Notes under the pieces: generated by a model
What the model was told of the DNA's origin: nothing
The model's input: only the letters and a program-made list of their open reading frames with translations
The model's database searches: none
Assembly: GCA_913775315.1 (NCBI GenBank)
Contig: CAJYIX010000022.1
Location: forward strand, 1 to 64,000
Reading direction: 5' to 3'
Origin: an uncultured Sphingomonas sp.
Lineage (GTDB): Bacteria; Pseudomonadota; Alphaproteobacteria; Sphingomonadales; Sphingomonadaceae
Length of the DNA stretch: 64,000 nucleotides
Shown here: piece after piece, positions 28,501-36,483 of the stretch
How positions within the stretch are numbered: position 1 is the stretch's first letter
Layout: each line of letters opens with the position of its first letter
Program-made: the position numbers and the translations under genes

Positions 28501-29598
28501 ATGGCGAGCACCGCGATCCTCTCCCGCCCGTTCTTCGAACAGAAAAGCCGCGCCTTCTGGATGCTCCAGGCGGCGGGGTGGTCGGGCTATCTGATCCTGC
28601 GCATGGTCTCGGGCGTCTCGAACAATCCCAGCCTCGACAACGTCATTCCGATCATCATCGAATCGATCGTCGGATACTGCCTGACGCTGCTGCTCTCGAC
28701 ACTCTACGGCTATTACCGGCGGCTGCCGCGGATCACCGGCATCCTCGCCGTCGTGGTGACGCTGGCGGCGGCGACGGTGATCTATGCCGTGCTCGACGCC
28801 TTCACCTTCTCGTTCATCCGCTCGGCCAGCCCCGGGATCACCGTCAACCTCGTGCTGGCGACGGTTTTCCTCAACTTCACCGTGCTGGCCGGCTGGACCG
28901 CGCTCTATTTCGGCATCAACTGGTACCTGATCGTCGAGGACCAGATCGACCGGATGCAGGCGCTGGAGCTTCAGGCGTCGTCGGCGCAGTTGGCGATGCT
29001 GCGCTATCAGCTCAATCCGCATTTTTTGTTCAACACGCTCAATTCGATCTCGACGCTGGTGCTGCTGAAGCAGACCGAGCGCGCGAACGTCATGCTCTCC
29101 CGCCTCTCCTCGTTCCTGCGCTACACGCTCGCTAATGAGCCGACCGCGCACGTGACGCTGGCGCAGGAGATCGAGACGCTGAAGCTCTATCTCGAGATCG
29201 AGAAGATGCGGTTCGAGGCGCGGCTGCGCCCCGTCTTCGACGTCGATGCGCGGGTCGAGCGCGCGCGGCTCCCCTCGCTGCTCCTCCAGCCGCTGGTCGA
29301 GAACGCGATCAAATACGCCGTCACCCCGCTCGAAGAGGGGGCGGAGATCGCGGTTTCGGCACGGCTCAACGGGGATCGGGTGCAGATCGCCGTGACCGAC
29401 AGCGGTCCGGGGTTGATGCAGGGCAAATCTCGGCCAAGCCTTTCTACCGGCGTGGGCCTGGCCAATATCCGCGACCGTCTGGCCCAGGCTTATGGTGCGG
29501 AGCACCGTTTCGACACGGGGGCGAACCCCGGCGGCGGCTTCCGCGTTGAGATCGAGATTCCGTTCCAGGTCGAGGAACCCAAGCGCGAGGCAGCATGA
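28501..29598 (+). CDS. LytS-family sensor histidine kinase
   Basis: 365 aa. Four predicted transmembrane helices occupy residues 15-145, followed by a HisKA_7TM/His_kinase-type domain: the phosphoacceptor histidine is H174 in QLNPHFLFNTLNSIS, with the asparagine box PLVENAIKYAV and the glycine boxes DSGPGL and GVGLANIRDRL. It has no recognised extracellular sensor domain beyond the membrane part. Its stop overlaps the response regulator start (ATGA), so the two make a LytST-type pair that phosphorylates the regulator in response to an unknown membrane signal. Confidence 0.95.
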   Translation: MASTAILSRPFFEQKSRAFWMLQAAGWSGYLILRMVSGVSNNPSLDNVIPIIIESIVGYCLTLLLSTLYGYYRRLPRITGILAVVVTLAAATVIYAVLDAFTFSFIRSASPGITVNLVLATVFLNFTVLAGWTALYFGINWYLIVEDQIDRMQALELQASSAQLAMLRYQLNPHFLFNTLNSISTLVLLKQTERANVMLSRLSSFLRYTLANEPTAHVTLAQEIETLKLYLEIEKMRFEARLRPVFDVDARVERARLPSLLLQPLVENAIKYAVTPLEEGAEIAVSARLNGDRVQIAVTDSGPGLMQGKSRPSLSTGVGLANIRDRLAQAYGAEHRFDTGANPGGGFRVEIEIPFQVEEPKREAA

Positions 29599-30398
29599 CC
29601 ATCCGTACCATCCTTGTCGACGACGAGTCGCTGGCCATCCAGGGCCTCGAACTGCGGCTCCAGGCGCATGAGGACGTCGAGATCATCGACAAGTGCATGA
29701 ACGGCCGCGAGGCGATCCGTTCGATCAAGACCCACAAGCCCGACCTCGTCTTCCTCGACGTGCAGATGCCCGGTTTCGACGGCTTCTCGGTCGTTCAGGG
29801 GCTGATGGAGGTCGAGCCGCCGCTGTTCGTCTTCGTCACCGCCTATTCCGACCACGCGATCCGCGCGTTCGAGGCCCAGGCGGTCGATTATTTGATGAAG
29901 CCGGTCGAGGAAGCGCGGCTGGGCGACACGCTCGACCGCGTGCGTCAGCGCCTCAACGAAAAGCGCGGCCAGGCCGAGGTTGAGAAGCTGAAGGAAGTGC
30001 TGGCCGAAGTCGCCCCCGACGCGGTGCAGGACATCGGCGATACAGGCGGCGGCGAGCTTGCGTCCAATCGCTTCGAAAAGCTCATCAACATCAAGGATCG
30101 CGGCCAAATCTTCCGTGTTGACGTCGACACGATCGAGCGGATCGATGCGGCCGGCGATTACATGTGCATCTATACCGGCGACAATACGCTGATCCTGCGC
30201 GAGACGATGAAGGACCTCGAAAAGCGGCTCGACCCGCGCCGCTTCCAGCGCGTCCATCGCTCGACGATCGTCAACCTCGACCTCGTCCGACAGGTGAAGC
30301 CGCACACCAACGGCGAATGCTTCCTCGTCCTCGATTCAGGCGCGCAGGTGAAGGTGAGCCGCAGCTATCGCGACGTGGTGGCCCGCTTCGTCCACTGA
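29595..30398 (+). CDS. LytTR-family response regulator
   Basis: 267 aa: receiver domain 1-120 with phosphoacceptor D55 in VFLDVQMPG and acidic pocket DDE at 9-11; a linker rich in charged helix; LytTR DNA-binding domain from about 165, including IFRVDVDTIERIDAAGDYMC and RRFQRVHRSTIVNLD. Targets of LytTR regulators usually carry a pair of direct repeats upstream of the promoter; none was identified nearby. Overlaps both the kinase gene and, as TGATG, the acetyltransferase gene, implying a three-gene operon. Confidence 0.95.
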   Translation: MTIRTILVDDESLAIQGLELRLQAHEDVEIIDKCMNGREAIRSIKTHKPDLVFLDVQMPGFDGFSVVQGLMEVEPPLFVFVTAYSDHAIRAFEAQAVDYLMKPVEEARLGDTLDRVRQRLNEKRGQAEVEKLKEVLAEVAPDAVQDIGDTGGGELASNRFEKLINIKDRGQIFRVDVDTIERIDAAGDYMCIYTGDNTLILRETMKDLEKRLDPRRFQRVHRSTIVNLDLVRQVKPHTNGECFLVLDSGAQVKVSRSYRDVVARFVH

Positions 30399-31213
30399 TG
30401 CGCACGTCTACCGACCTCGCCGCCGACCTTCACGCCCTAGGGCTGGGCGGCGGCGAGACGGTGATGGCGCATGCGGGGATGCGAAGCGTCGGGCCGCTCA
30501 TCAACGGGCCGGACACGCTGATCGAGGCGATCCGGCTGGTGATCGGCACCGCGGGCACGCTGGTCGTCGCGACCGACTGGGAAGCGCCCTATCTCCAGCA
30601 TCTGATCGACGAGGACGGGCGCGTGCCGGACGAATGGCGCGAGCATGTCCCGCCCTATGACCCCGCCCGCTCGCGCGCGATGCGCGAGAACGGGGCGTTC
30701 GCGGAGTTCGTGCGGACGACGCCGGGCGCGCGGCGCAGCGCCAACCCCAATTGCTCGGTCGCCGCGATCGGCGCGCGCGCCGACTGGCTGACCGAGGGGC
30801 AGGCGCTCGACTATGGCTATGGCGAGGGATCGCCGCTTGCAAAGCTGATCGAGGCGGGGGGCAAGGTGCTGCTGGTCGGCGCGCCCGCGCACGCCATGAC
30901 GCTGCTTCACCATGCCGAGCATCTCGCTGCTATCCCTCGCAAGCGCGTCTTGCGGCAGGAAATCCCGTTCCGCCGCGCCGACGGGGGCACCGACTGGCGC
31001 TGGTGCGAGGAATATGAATCGAGCGAAGCGGTCGTGCCCGGCTTCGACGACGAGTATTTCGACGATATCGTGGATGACTACCGCGCGGCGGGCGGCCGTG
31101 TTCGCGGGCCGGTCGGCGATGCGCCGGCCGAACTCTTCGACGCCGCCGACATCACGCGCTTCGCCACCCTCTGGCTGGAGCGCGCCGTCGCGGCTCAGTC
31201 CTCGGCGGGCTGA
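30398..31213 (+). CDS. aminoglycoside N(3)-acetyltransferase-like protein
   Basis: 271-aa member of the antibiotic NAT (AAC(3)) family, acetyl-CoA dependent acetylation of an amino group. Signatures are VMAHAGMRSVGPLINGPDTLIEAI at the N-terminus, TLVVATDW, NPNCSVAAIGARADWL and LLVGAPAHAMTLLHHAEHLA. Length is typical. Whether aminoglycosides are the substrate is not shown; many environmental members act on other amines. Its ATG overlaps the stop of the LytTR regulator (TGATG), so it is co-expressed with the two-component pair. The 3' end overlaps the convergent DUF3297 gene by 19 bases. Confidence 0.9.
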   Translation: MRTSTDLAADLHALGLGGGETVMAHAGMRSVGPLINGPDTLIEAIRLVIGTAGTLVVATDWEAPYLQHLIDEDGRVPDEWREHVPPYDPARSRAMRENGAFAEFVRTTPGARRSANPNCSVAAIGARADWLTEGQALDYGYGEGSPLAKLIEAGGKVLLVGAPAHAMTLLHHAEHLAAIPRKRVLRQEIPFRRADGGTDWRWCEEYESSEAVVPGFDDEYFDDIVDDYRAAGGRVRGPVGDAPAELFDAADITRFATLWLERAVAAQSSAG

Positions 31214-31491
31214 GCCCCATCATCGGCTGCGTCCTCGGCGTCGGCGGTCTTGTCACCATCCTGGAACCACGCCTCGACCTTGCCCGACAGCTTGATCGTC
31301 AGCGGGTTGCCGAAGCGGTCGGTCTTGCGGCCGACCTGCACGCGGATCCAGCCTTCGGAGATCGAATATTCCTCGACGTCGGTGCGCTCGGCGCCCTTGA
31401 AGCGGATGCCGACGCCGCGCTCCAGTGCGCTCTGGTCGAAATGGGGGCTCTTGGGCTGGATCGACAGGCGATCGGGGGGCGTATCGGTCAT
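31195..31491 (-). CDS. DUF3297 family protein
   Basis: 98 aa, cytoplasmic. Conserved core LSIQPKSPHFDQSALERGVGIRFKG followed by EYSISEGWIRVQVGRKTDRFGNPLTIKLSGKVEAWF is the DUF3297 signature; the last 20 residues are acidic and variable. Function unknown. It converges on the acetyltransferase gene and lies 33 bases beyond the hairpin that closes the glycine/tyrosine-rich gene. Confidence 0.88.
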   Translation of the reverse strand: MTDTPPDRLSIQPKSPHFDQSALERGVGIRFKGAERTDVEEYSISEGWIRVQVGRKTDRFGNPLTIKLSGKVEAWFQDGDKTADAEDAADDGAQPAED

Positions 31492-31525
31492 GCCCGCGCC
31501 CTTAGCGCGCCCCGCCCCGAATCGA

Positions 31526-31555
31526 AAGGGGCGGCGGATCGCTCCGCCGCCCCTT
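31526..31555 (-). terminator. terminator hairpin of the Gly/Tyr-rich gene
   Basis: A perfect 13-bp stem (AAGGGGCGGCGGA with TCCGCCGCCCCTT, loop TCGC) lies just after the minus-strand stop codon at 31561. Only a short U-run (TTT) follows on the minus strand, so it may be a moderate terminator; it also lies just ahead of the DUF3297 start. Confidence 0.7.
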
Positions 31556-31560
31556 CGCGA

Positions 31561-31953
31561 TCAGCAATAGCGGACGCGCACCTGGCGGCCGATATACGGG
31601 TCGTACTGCCAGCGCGTGAAGCAGCGCGGGCGGTAGTAGCGGCGCGGCGCGGCGTAATAGCCATTGTACCCGCCGCGATAGCGCGGGCCGTAATAGCCAC
31701 CGTCATAATAGCCGCCGTTGTAATAACCGCGGTCGTAATAGCCGCGATCATAATAGCCACGGTCGCGATAGCGGTCGTTGGCGATGGCGCTGCCGATCGC
31801 CAGCCCGGCGACACCGCCGATGATCGCCGCCGCAGCGGCGTCGCCGCCGCGATCACGGTGATAGCGGCGCCACTGCGCCTCGGCCGGGGCGGCGGCGGTC
31901 AGCATGGTCGCGCCCGCGACGAGTCCGAGCGTCGCCTTCTTCATGATGGACAT
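31561..31953 (-). CDS. secreted Gly/Tyr-rich protein with glycine-zipper segment
   Basis: 130 aa. A signal peptide (KKATLGLVAGATMLTAAAPA, cleavage near AEA-QW) precedes a glycine-zipper-like helix (AAAAIIGGVAGLAIGSAIA) and then four tandem units of the type GYYDRGYY / NGGYYDG, ending in RPRCFTRWQYDPYIGRQVRVRYC. Two cysteines in the tail may pair. It is probably a periplasmic or outer-membrane-associated structural protein; related small proteins are abundant in sphingomonads without known function. Strong GAGGAGG Shine-Dalgarno before ATG 31953. Confidence 0.8.
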   Translation of the reverse strand: MSIMKKATLGLVAGATMLTAAAPAEAQWRRYHRDRGGDAAAAAIIGGVAGLAIGSAIANDRYRDRGYYDRGYYDRGYYNGGYYDGGYYGPRYRGGYNGYYAAPRRYYRPRCFTRWQYDPYIGRQVRVRYC

Positions 31954-32115
31954 GGGTCTAGCCTCCTCAAACAAGGTCGCGAAACGGGGTGGTCCGGGGT
32001 TGAACGCACGGTTCGCCGCGACGATAGCGCGTGGCATAATCGAGTCGCGCTGAACGGCCCGCGAACCGGGTGTTCACCGGAAGTTTAAGTAGATGAACGG
32101 AAAGGACGAACGCCC

Positions 32116-32520
32116 TTGGCGCTGTGGCTGATGAAATCGGAGCCCGACGTGTTCTCGTGGGACGACCTCGTCCGCGACGGGAAGACCGAGTGGGACGGCG
32201 TGCGCAACCACACCGCCGCGCGCAACCTGCGCGAGATGAAGGTCGGCGACCGCGCCTTTTTCTACCACAGCAATATCGGCCTCCAGATCGTTGGGATCAT
32301 GGAGATCGCGCGCGCGGCGAAGAAGGACGGCGAGGAGGGCAATTGGGTCTCGGTCGAATGCCGCCCGGTCGAGCCGCTCCCCAATCCCGTGACGCTCAAA
32401 ATGGTGAAGGCCGAGCCACGCCTCGCGGAGATGGAGCTCGTCAAATACTCGCGCCTCTCGGTCGGCCGCGTGACCCCCGAGGAATGGGCCGTCGTCCTCG
32501 AAATGGCCGGCGCGAAATGA
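32116..32520 (+). CDS. EVE domain-containing protein
   Basis: 134-aa EVE (PUA-like) protein, homologous to THYN1. It reads ALWLMKSEPDVFSWDDLV, then WDGVRNHTAARNLREMKVGDRAFFYHS and the closing LVKYSRLSVGRVTPEEW. EVE domains bind modified bases in DNA or RNA; the biological role in bacteria is mostly unresolved. Start is TTG 32116 (the MALWLMKSEP block is conserved from this codon on) rather than ATG 32131. Located 38 bases ahead of gshA on the same strand. Confidence 0.92.
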   Translation: MALWLMKSEPDVFSWDDLVRDGKTEWDGVRNHTAARNLREMKVGDRAFFYHSNIGLQIVGIMEIARAAKKDGEEGNWVSVECRPVEPLPNPVTLKMVKAEPRLAEMELVKYSRLSVGRVTPEEWAVVLEMAGAK

Positions 32521-32558
32521 CGCTGGCGCGGTCCCGCACCCGGGCGTAGAGGCGCGAA

Positions 32559-33932
32559 ATGAGCACGAAAACGGTATCGGTCAATAAATCCCCGGTGATC
32601 GAGGATCGGGCGCAGCTCCTCGATTATTTCGCGCGCGGCGAGAAGCCCGCCGATCGCTGGCGCATCGGCACCGAGCACGAGAAGTTCGTCTATCGCACCG
32701 ACGACTTCCGCGCCCCTTCCTATGACGAACCCGGCGGCATCCGCGACCTGCTGATGGCGCTCACCCCCTATGGCTGGACGCCGGTGGAGGAGAACGGCCA
32801 CGTCATCGCGCTCGCCGGTCCGGACGGCACCGTTAGCCTGGAGCCCGCGGGCCAGCTCGAACTGTCCGGCGCCCCGCTCGAAAACCTGCACCAGACGTGT
32901 GCCGAGACGGGCCGCCACCTGGAGCAGGTGAAGGCAGTGGGCGAGAAGCTCGGCCTCGGTTTCCTCGGCCTCGGCATGTGGCCGGACAAGGCGCGCGCCG
33001 AACTGCCGATCATGCCCAAGGGGCGATATGCGATCATGTTGCGGCACATGCCGCGGGTGGGGTCGATGGGCCTCGACATGATGCTTCGGACCTGCACGAT
33101 CCAGGTCAATGTCGACTATTCGAGCGAAGCCGACATGGTGAAGAAGTTCCGTGTCGGACTCGCGCTCCAGCCGCTGGCGACCGCCTTGTTCGCCAATTCC
33201 CCGCTGACAGAGGGGCATCCGAACGGGATGCTTTCCTACCGCAGCCATATCTGGTCCGACACGGACCCGCATCGCACGGGGATGCTGCCCTTCGTGTTCG
33301 AGGACGGCTTTGGCTACGAGCGCTATGCCGAGTACGCGCTCGATGTGCCGATGTACTTCGTCTATCGCGACGGCCGCTATATCGATGCCGCGGGCCTCAG
33401 CTTCCGCGACTTCCTGAAGGGCGAGCTGTCGGTCCTGCCGGGGGAGAAGCCGACGATCGACGACTGGGCGGATCACCTGTCGACCGCCTTCCCCGAAGTG
33501 CGGCTAAAGACGTTCCTGGAAATGCGCGGTGCCGATGGCGGGCCGTGGGGTCGCATCTGTGCGCTGCCCGCCCTCTGGGTCGGGCTGCTCTACGACCAGG
33601 GCGCGCTCGATGCCGCATGGGATCTGGTCAAGGGCTGGTCGATGGAGGAGCGGGAGGCGCTTCGCAACGACGTTCCCCGCCTCGCGCTCGACGCGCCACT
33701 GCCCGGCGGCGGCAAGCTGCGCGACATCGCCAAGGACGTGCTCGCCATCGCGCATCGCGGCCTCGCCGCCCGCGCGCGTCGCAACGCCTCGGGCGACGAC
33801 GAGACGGGGTTTCTCGAGCCGCTGAACGAGATCGTCCGCTCCGGCAAGGTCCCCGCCGAGCGCCTGCTGGAGCGCTATCACGCCCAGTGGGACGGCGACG
33901 CCACCGGCATCTACCGCGAGAATCGTTTCTAG
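32559..33932 (+). CDS. gshA: glutamate--cysteine ligase, plant/alphaproteobacterial type
   Basis: 457-aa first enzyme of glutathione synthesis, joining L-glutamate and L-cysteine with ATP. Family signatures include WRIGTEHEKFVY near the N-terminus, SLEPAGQLELSGAPLENLHQTCAE, and RCTIQVNVDY-like TCTIQVNVDYSSEADM, which place it in the plant-type GCS2 class used by alphaproteobacteria. Length is normal. It provides the glutathione needed by the GSTs in this window. Its TAG stop lies in a CTAG shared with the convergent DUF5694 stop (4-base overlap). Confidence 0.96.
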   Translation: MSTKTVSVNKSPVIEDRAQLLDYFARGEKPADRWRIGTEHEKFVYRTDDFRAPSYDEPGGIRDLLMALTPYGWTPVEENGHVIALAGPDGTVSLEPAGQLELSGAPLENLHQTCAETGRHLEQVKAVGEKLGLGFLGLGMWPDKARAELPIMPKGRYAIMLRHMPRVGSMGLDMMLRTCTIQVNVDYSSEADMVKKFRVGLALQPLATALFANSPLTEGHPNGMLSYRSHIWSDTDPHRTGMLPFVFEDGFGYERYAEYALDVPMYFVYRDGRYIDAAGLSFRDFLKGELSVLPGEKPTIDDWADHLSTAFPEVRLKTFLEMRGADGGPWGRICALPALWVGLLYDQGALDAAWDLVKGWSMEEREALRNDVPRLALDAPLPGGGKLRDIAKDVLAIAHRGLAARARRNASGDDETGFLEPLNEIVRSGKVPAERLLERYHAQWDGDATGIYRENRF

Positions 33933-35005
33933 CGCAGGACCTTCGCCGGGTCGGCCAGCCGCACGTCGTGCATCTGGTTCAGATACGCCTCGTAATAGCC
34001 CCGGTGCGACAGGCCGACGATCGCCAGCATCCGCATGCCGGCATGCTGGCCCAGCACGTCGCGGATGTTGCCGACCATGCGCAGGTTGCGCGTTTCCCAA
34101 TAACCGACATAGCCGGCACCGAACCGCTGCGGCGACGGTTCGGCCAGTGCCGCACCGAAGTCCGAGCGATAGACGAGCGCCGGCATGTCGGCCCGGTTGA
34201 TCGCGCGGTAGTAGGCCAGCACCCCGCCGGGCTTCGTCAGCCCGGCCTGCAGCCGCTCGTCCTCCGCCCGCCGCGCCTTGCTCGCGGGATTGTCCCAGGC
34301 GCGCATGATCGCTTCGCCCTGCGCCTTCGGGTCGGCAGGGTCGGGGGTATCGGCGCTGTGATCGTCGACGCTGTAAAGCCGCTCCAGCCCCAGCCGCGCC
34401 GCCAGCACCGCGCCGATCATGCCGGTCTCGTTCGGCCGCTTTGCATAGGCTTCCAGATAGGTAACGAGTTCGGCGTCCAGCCCATCGCCTGCTCGCCGCT
34501 CCGCCGCGGGCAGGCGGAGCCACTGGACCAACGCCGACCCGCGCTCGCCGCCTGCCAGGAACAGCGCGGTGAGGCGGCGGCGCTGCGCCGCGCTCGGGTT
34601 CGTGGGCCACTCTGCCAGCAACCGCTCCGCCTCGGCCGTCGCCTCAGGCACCGACAGGCCGGTCGCCTTGGCGGCCGGGGCCGGGTCCCAGCAATAGGTC
34701 TTCACCGTATCGGCGTAACGCTGCGGATAGCGGCGCAGCGCATCGCATTGCAGGCCCGACAGATCCTCGGTCGCGATACCCGTGGGCCGCCATGCCGCCA
34801 GCTTGTCGATGAGCGGCGCGAGGATCGCCGGATCGAACCCCTTGGGCCAACCCGACAGATGCGCCGTGCCCAGCACCAGCACTTCGCTCGACCGGCCCGC
34901 CGGGCTTTTCAGCGTGTCGGGCCGAAACGGCGGGCGATACTCCTGCGCCGCCGCCGCCGTACCGAGGATCGAAAGGCCGGCGAGCGCCGTCAGGGTGTAT
35001 CGCAT
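33929..35005 (-). CDS. DUF5694 domain-containing secreted protein
   Basis: 358 aa with a signal peptide (ends near GTAAAAQ at residue 20). The opening SSEVLVLGTAHLSGWP, then KLAAWRPTGIATE, matches DUF5694, a group distantly related to the TraB/ChaN/erythromycin-esterase-like fold in which a GTxH motif starts the active site. A late GLSHRGYYEAYL segment supplies another conserved histidine. Enzymatic activity is not established. It begins only ten bases after the stop of the membrane methyltransferase-like gene and is probably in its operon. Confidence 0.78.
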   Translation of the reverse strand: MRYTLTALAGLSILGTAAAAQEYRPPFRPDTLKSPAGRSSEVLVLGTAHLSGWPKGFDPAILAPLIDKLAAWRPTGIATEDLSGLQCDALRRYPQRYADTVKTYCWDPAPAAKATGLSVPEATAEAERLLAEWPTNPSAAQRRRLTALFLAGGERGSALVQWLRLPAAERRAGDGLDAELVTYLEAYAKRPNETGMIGAVLAARLGLERLYSVDDHSADTPDPADPKAQGEAIMRAWDNPASKARRAEDERLQAGLTKPGGVLAYYRAINRADMPALVYRSDFGAALAEPSPQRFGAGYVGYWETRNLRMVGNIRDVLGQHAGMRMLAIVGLSHRGYYEAYLNQMHDVRLADPAKVLR

Positions 35006-35015
35006 CGCTAAGACG

Positions 35016-36338
35016 CTAGGTGGTTTCTCCGGGCTGCGCAACGGGTCGCCGCGCACCGCCTGCCCAAGCGAAGAAGCGCGGAATCGCGGCATTGCGCGCC
35101 ATCCACTCGCTATAGTCGCGGTACGCCGGATCGAGGCCCAGATGCCGCTCCTCGGTCTTGGCGCGCCAGAAATAGACGCCGCTCACCACCGCCATCAGCA
35201 AGGTGTTGCGCACGCCGTCCTGCCAGTCGCCGTTCGCGGGCAGCATCGGCAGCACCGCCAGCCACCAGAACAGGTTCTTCGACAGGTACGCCGGATGCCG
35301 GGAAAAGGCATAGGGTCCGTGCGTCAGGATGCCGCGATGCGTGAGGTTCGAGAAGCGGAAGCCGAATGCCATCGTCGCCCAGGCGTAGATGCCCGTCAGC
35401 CCGACGAGCGCTGCGCCCCAGATCGAGAGCAGCACGGGGTGCCCCGCGAACCACACCGCCCATCCGTCCGGGCCGTTGGTCCCCTGATGATAGTCGAGCG
35501 GCCCGCCGTCGCCCATCAGGATGAACGGCGGATAGCAGATCAGCGCCGCCATCCACGCCGCCGCGAAGGGATTGGCGGTGCGGATATGCGCGTCGAGCGG
35601 CTTGATCGTCAGGACATAGCCCACCGTCGCAAACGCCACGTCGATCATGAACATGAAGGTGATGAGCCACATGGCGAGCGCCGTGGGACTCGACAGCACC
35701 TCGCTCATGTCCCCGCGGATGAACGCGCCGAACCCGCCCGGCACGATCGCCAGCATGAACGCCATGAAGAAGCCCTTCACCGCCCAGGCGCGCGCATGGT
35801 GCGCGATCGCGGTGCGGTCGATTTCCTCGTCAAGGCCCATCACCCACGCACCGAAATGCCAGGTGCCGTCGCGCGGCTCCACCGTCACCCGGTCGATGAG
35901 GAAGATGTACGGGATCGACAGCGCGAACAGCCACGGCGCGATCGCCTGAAAACACGCCATCGCGAACCCGAACATGCCGTCGTGATAGACGCGCACGCTG
36001 AAATAGATGAGGCCGATCGCGGCCCATGTCACCCACAGGCCAGCGAGCCGCGTCAGGCTGATCTCGAACGTCTCGCGCCACGGTTTCGGGTTCGACCAGT
36101 CTAGGCCGGTGGAGGCATGGCGGTGGACCTTGTCCACCAGCACTGCCCACAGGACCATCGGCAACCCGCACGCGGCGAGGTTGGTGAGCGCCGAGAACGG
36201 CCCGTCCATCCCGTAGAACTTCGCGATGCCGGTCCAGGTCAGCAGCCCTGCCAGCCCGGCAAGGCCGCAACCCGTCGACACCGCCGACTTCGGGCGCGGA
36301 TCGGCCGCGCGGGCGGCAAGGCGCGTATCGTGGTACAT
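35016..36338 (-). CDS. polytopic membrane protein with ICMT/PEMT-like methyltransferase domain
   Basis: 440 aa, about nine or ten predicted transmembrane helices. The C-terminal 130 residues contain HGPYAFSRHPAYLSKNLFWW and a following FWRAKTEERHLGL segment with the conserved EE/ER pair, as in isoprenylcysteine carboxyl methyltransferase and phospholipid methyltransferases, which use S-adenosylmethionine in the membrane. Typical ICMT proteins are about 200 aa; the extra 300 N-terminal residues add six more helices of unknown purpose. ATG 36338 is chosen; the open frame continues upstream in a poorly conserved direction. The substrate is unknown (lipid or isoprenoid carboxylate). Confidence 0.8.
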   Translation of the reverse strand: MYHDTRLAARAADPRPKSAVSTGCGLAGLAGLLTWTGIAKFYGMDGPFSALTNLAACGLPMVLWAVLVDKVHRHASTGLDWSNPKPWRETFEISLTRLAGLWVTWAAIGLIYFSVRVYHDGMFGFAMACFQAIAPWLFALSIPYIFLIDRVTVEPRDGTWHFGAWVMGLDEEIDRTAIAHHARAWAVKGFFMAFMLAIVPGGFGAFIRGDMSEVLSSPTALAMWLITFMFMIDVAFATVGYVLTIKPLDAHIRTANPFAAAWMAALICYPPFILMGDGGPLDYHQGTNGPDGWAVWFAGHPVLLSIWGAALVGLTGIYAWATMAFGFRFSNLTHRGILTHGPYAFSRHPAYLSKNLFWWLAVLPMLPANGDWQDGVRNTLLMAVVSGVYFWRAKTEERHLGLDPAYRDYSEWMARNAAIPRFFAWAGGARRPVAQPGETT

Positions 36339-36483
36339 GGCGCTTGCCCTAGCGCAGCAATGGTAAGCGCCGTGTGAAGAGCGTTCGGTTGAAGTTGTGA
36401 CAATATCACGCGAAACCGTCTTGATGAAGCGGCCGGACGGGTCTTTACTGCGGCCAAATCCCCTCCCCATCCGAAAGGCCCCT

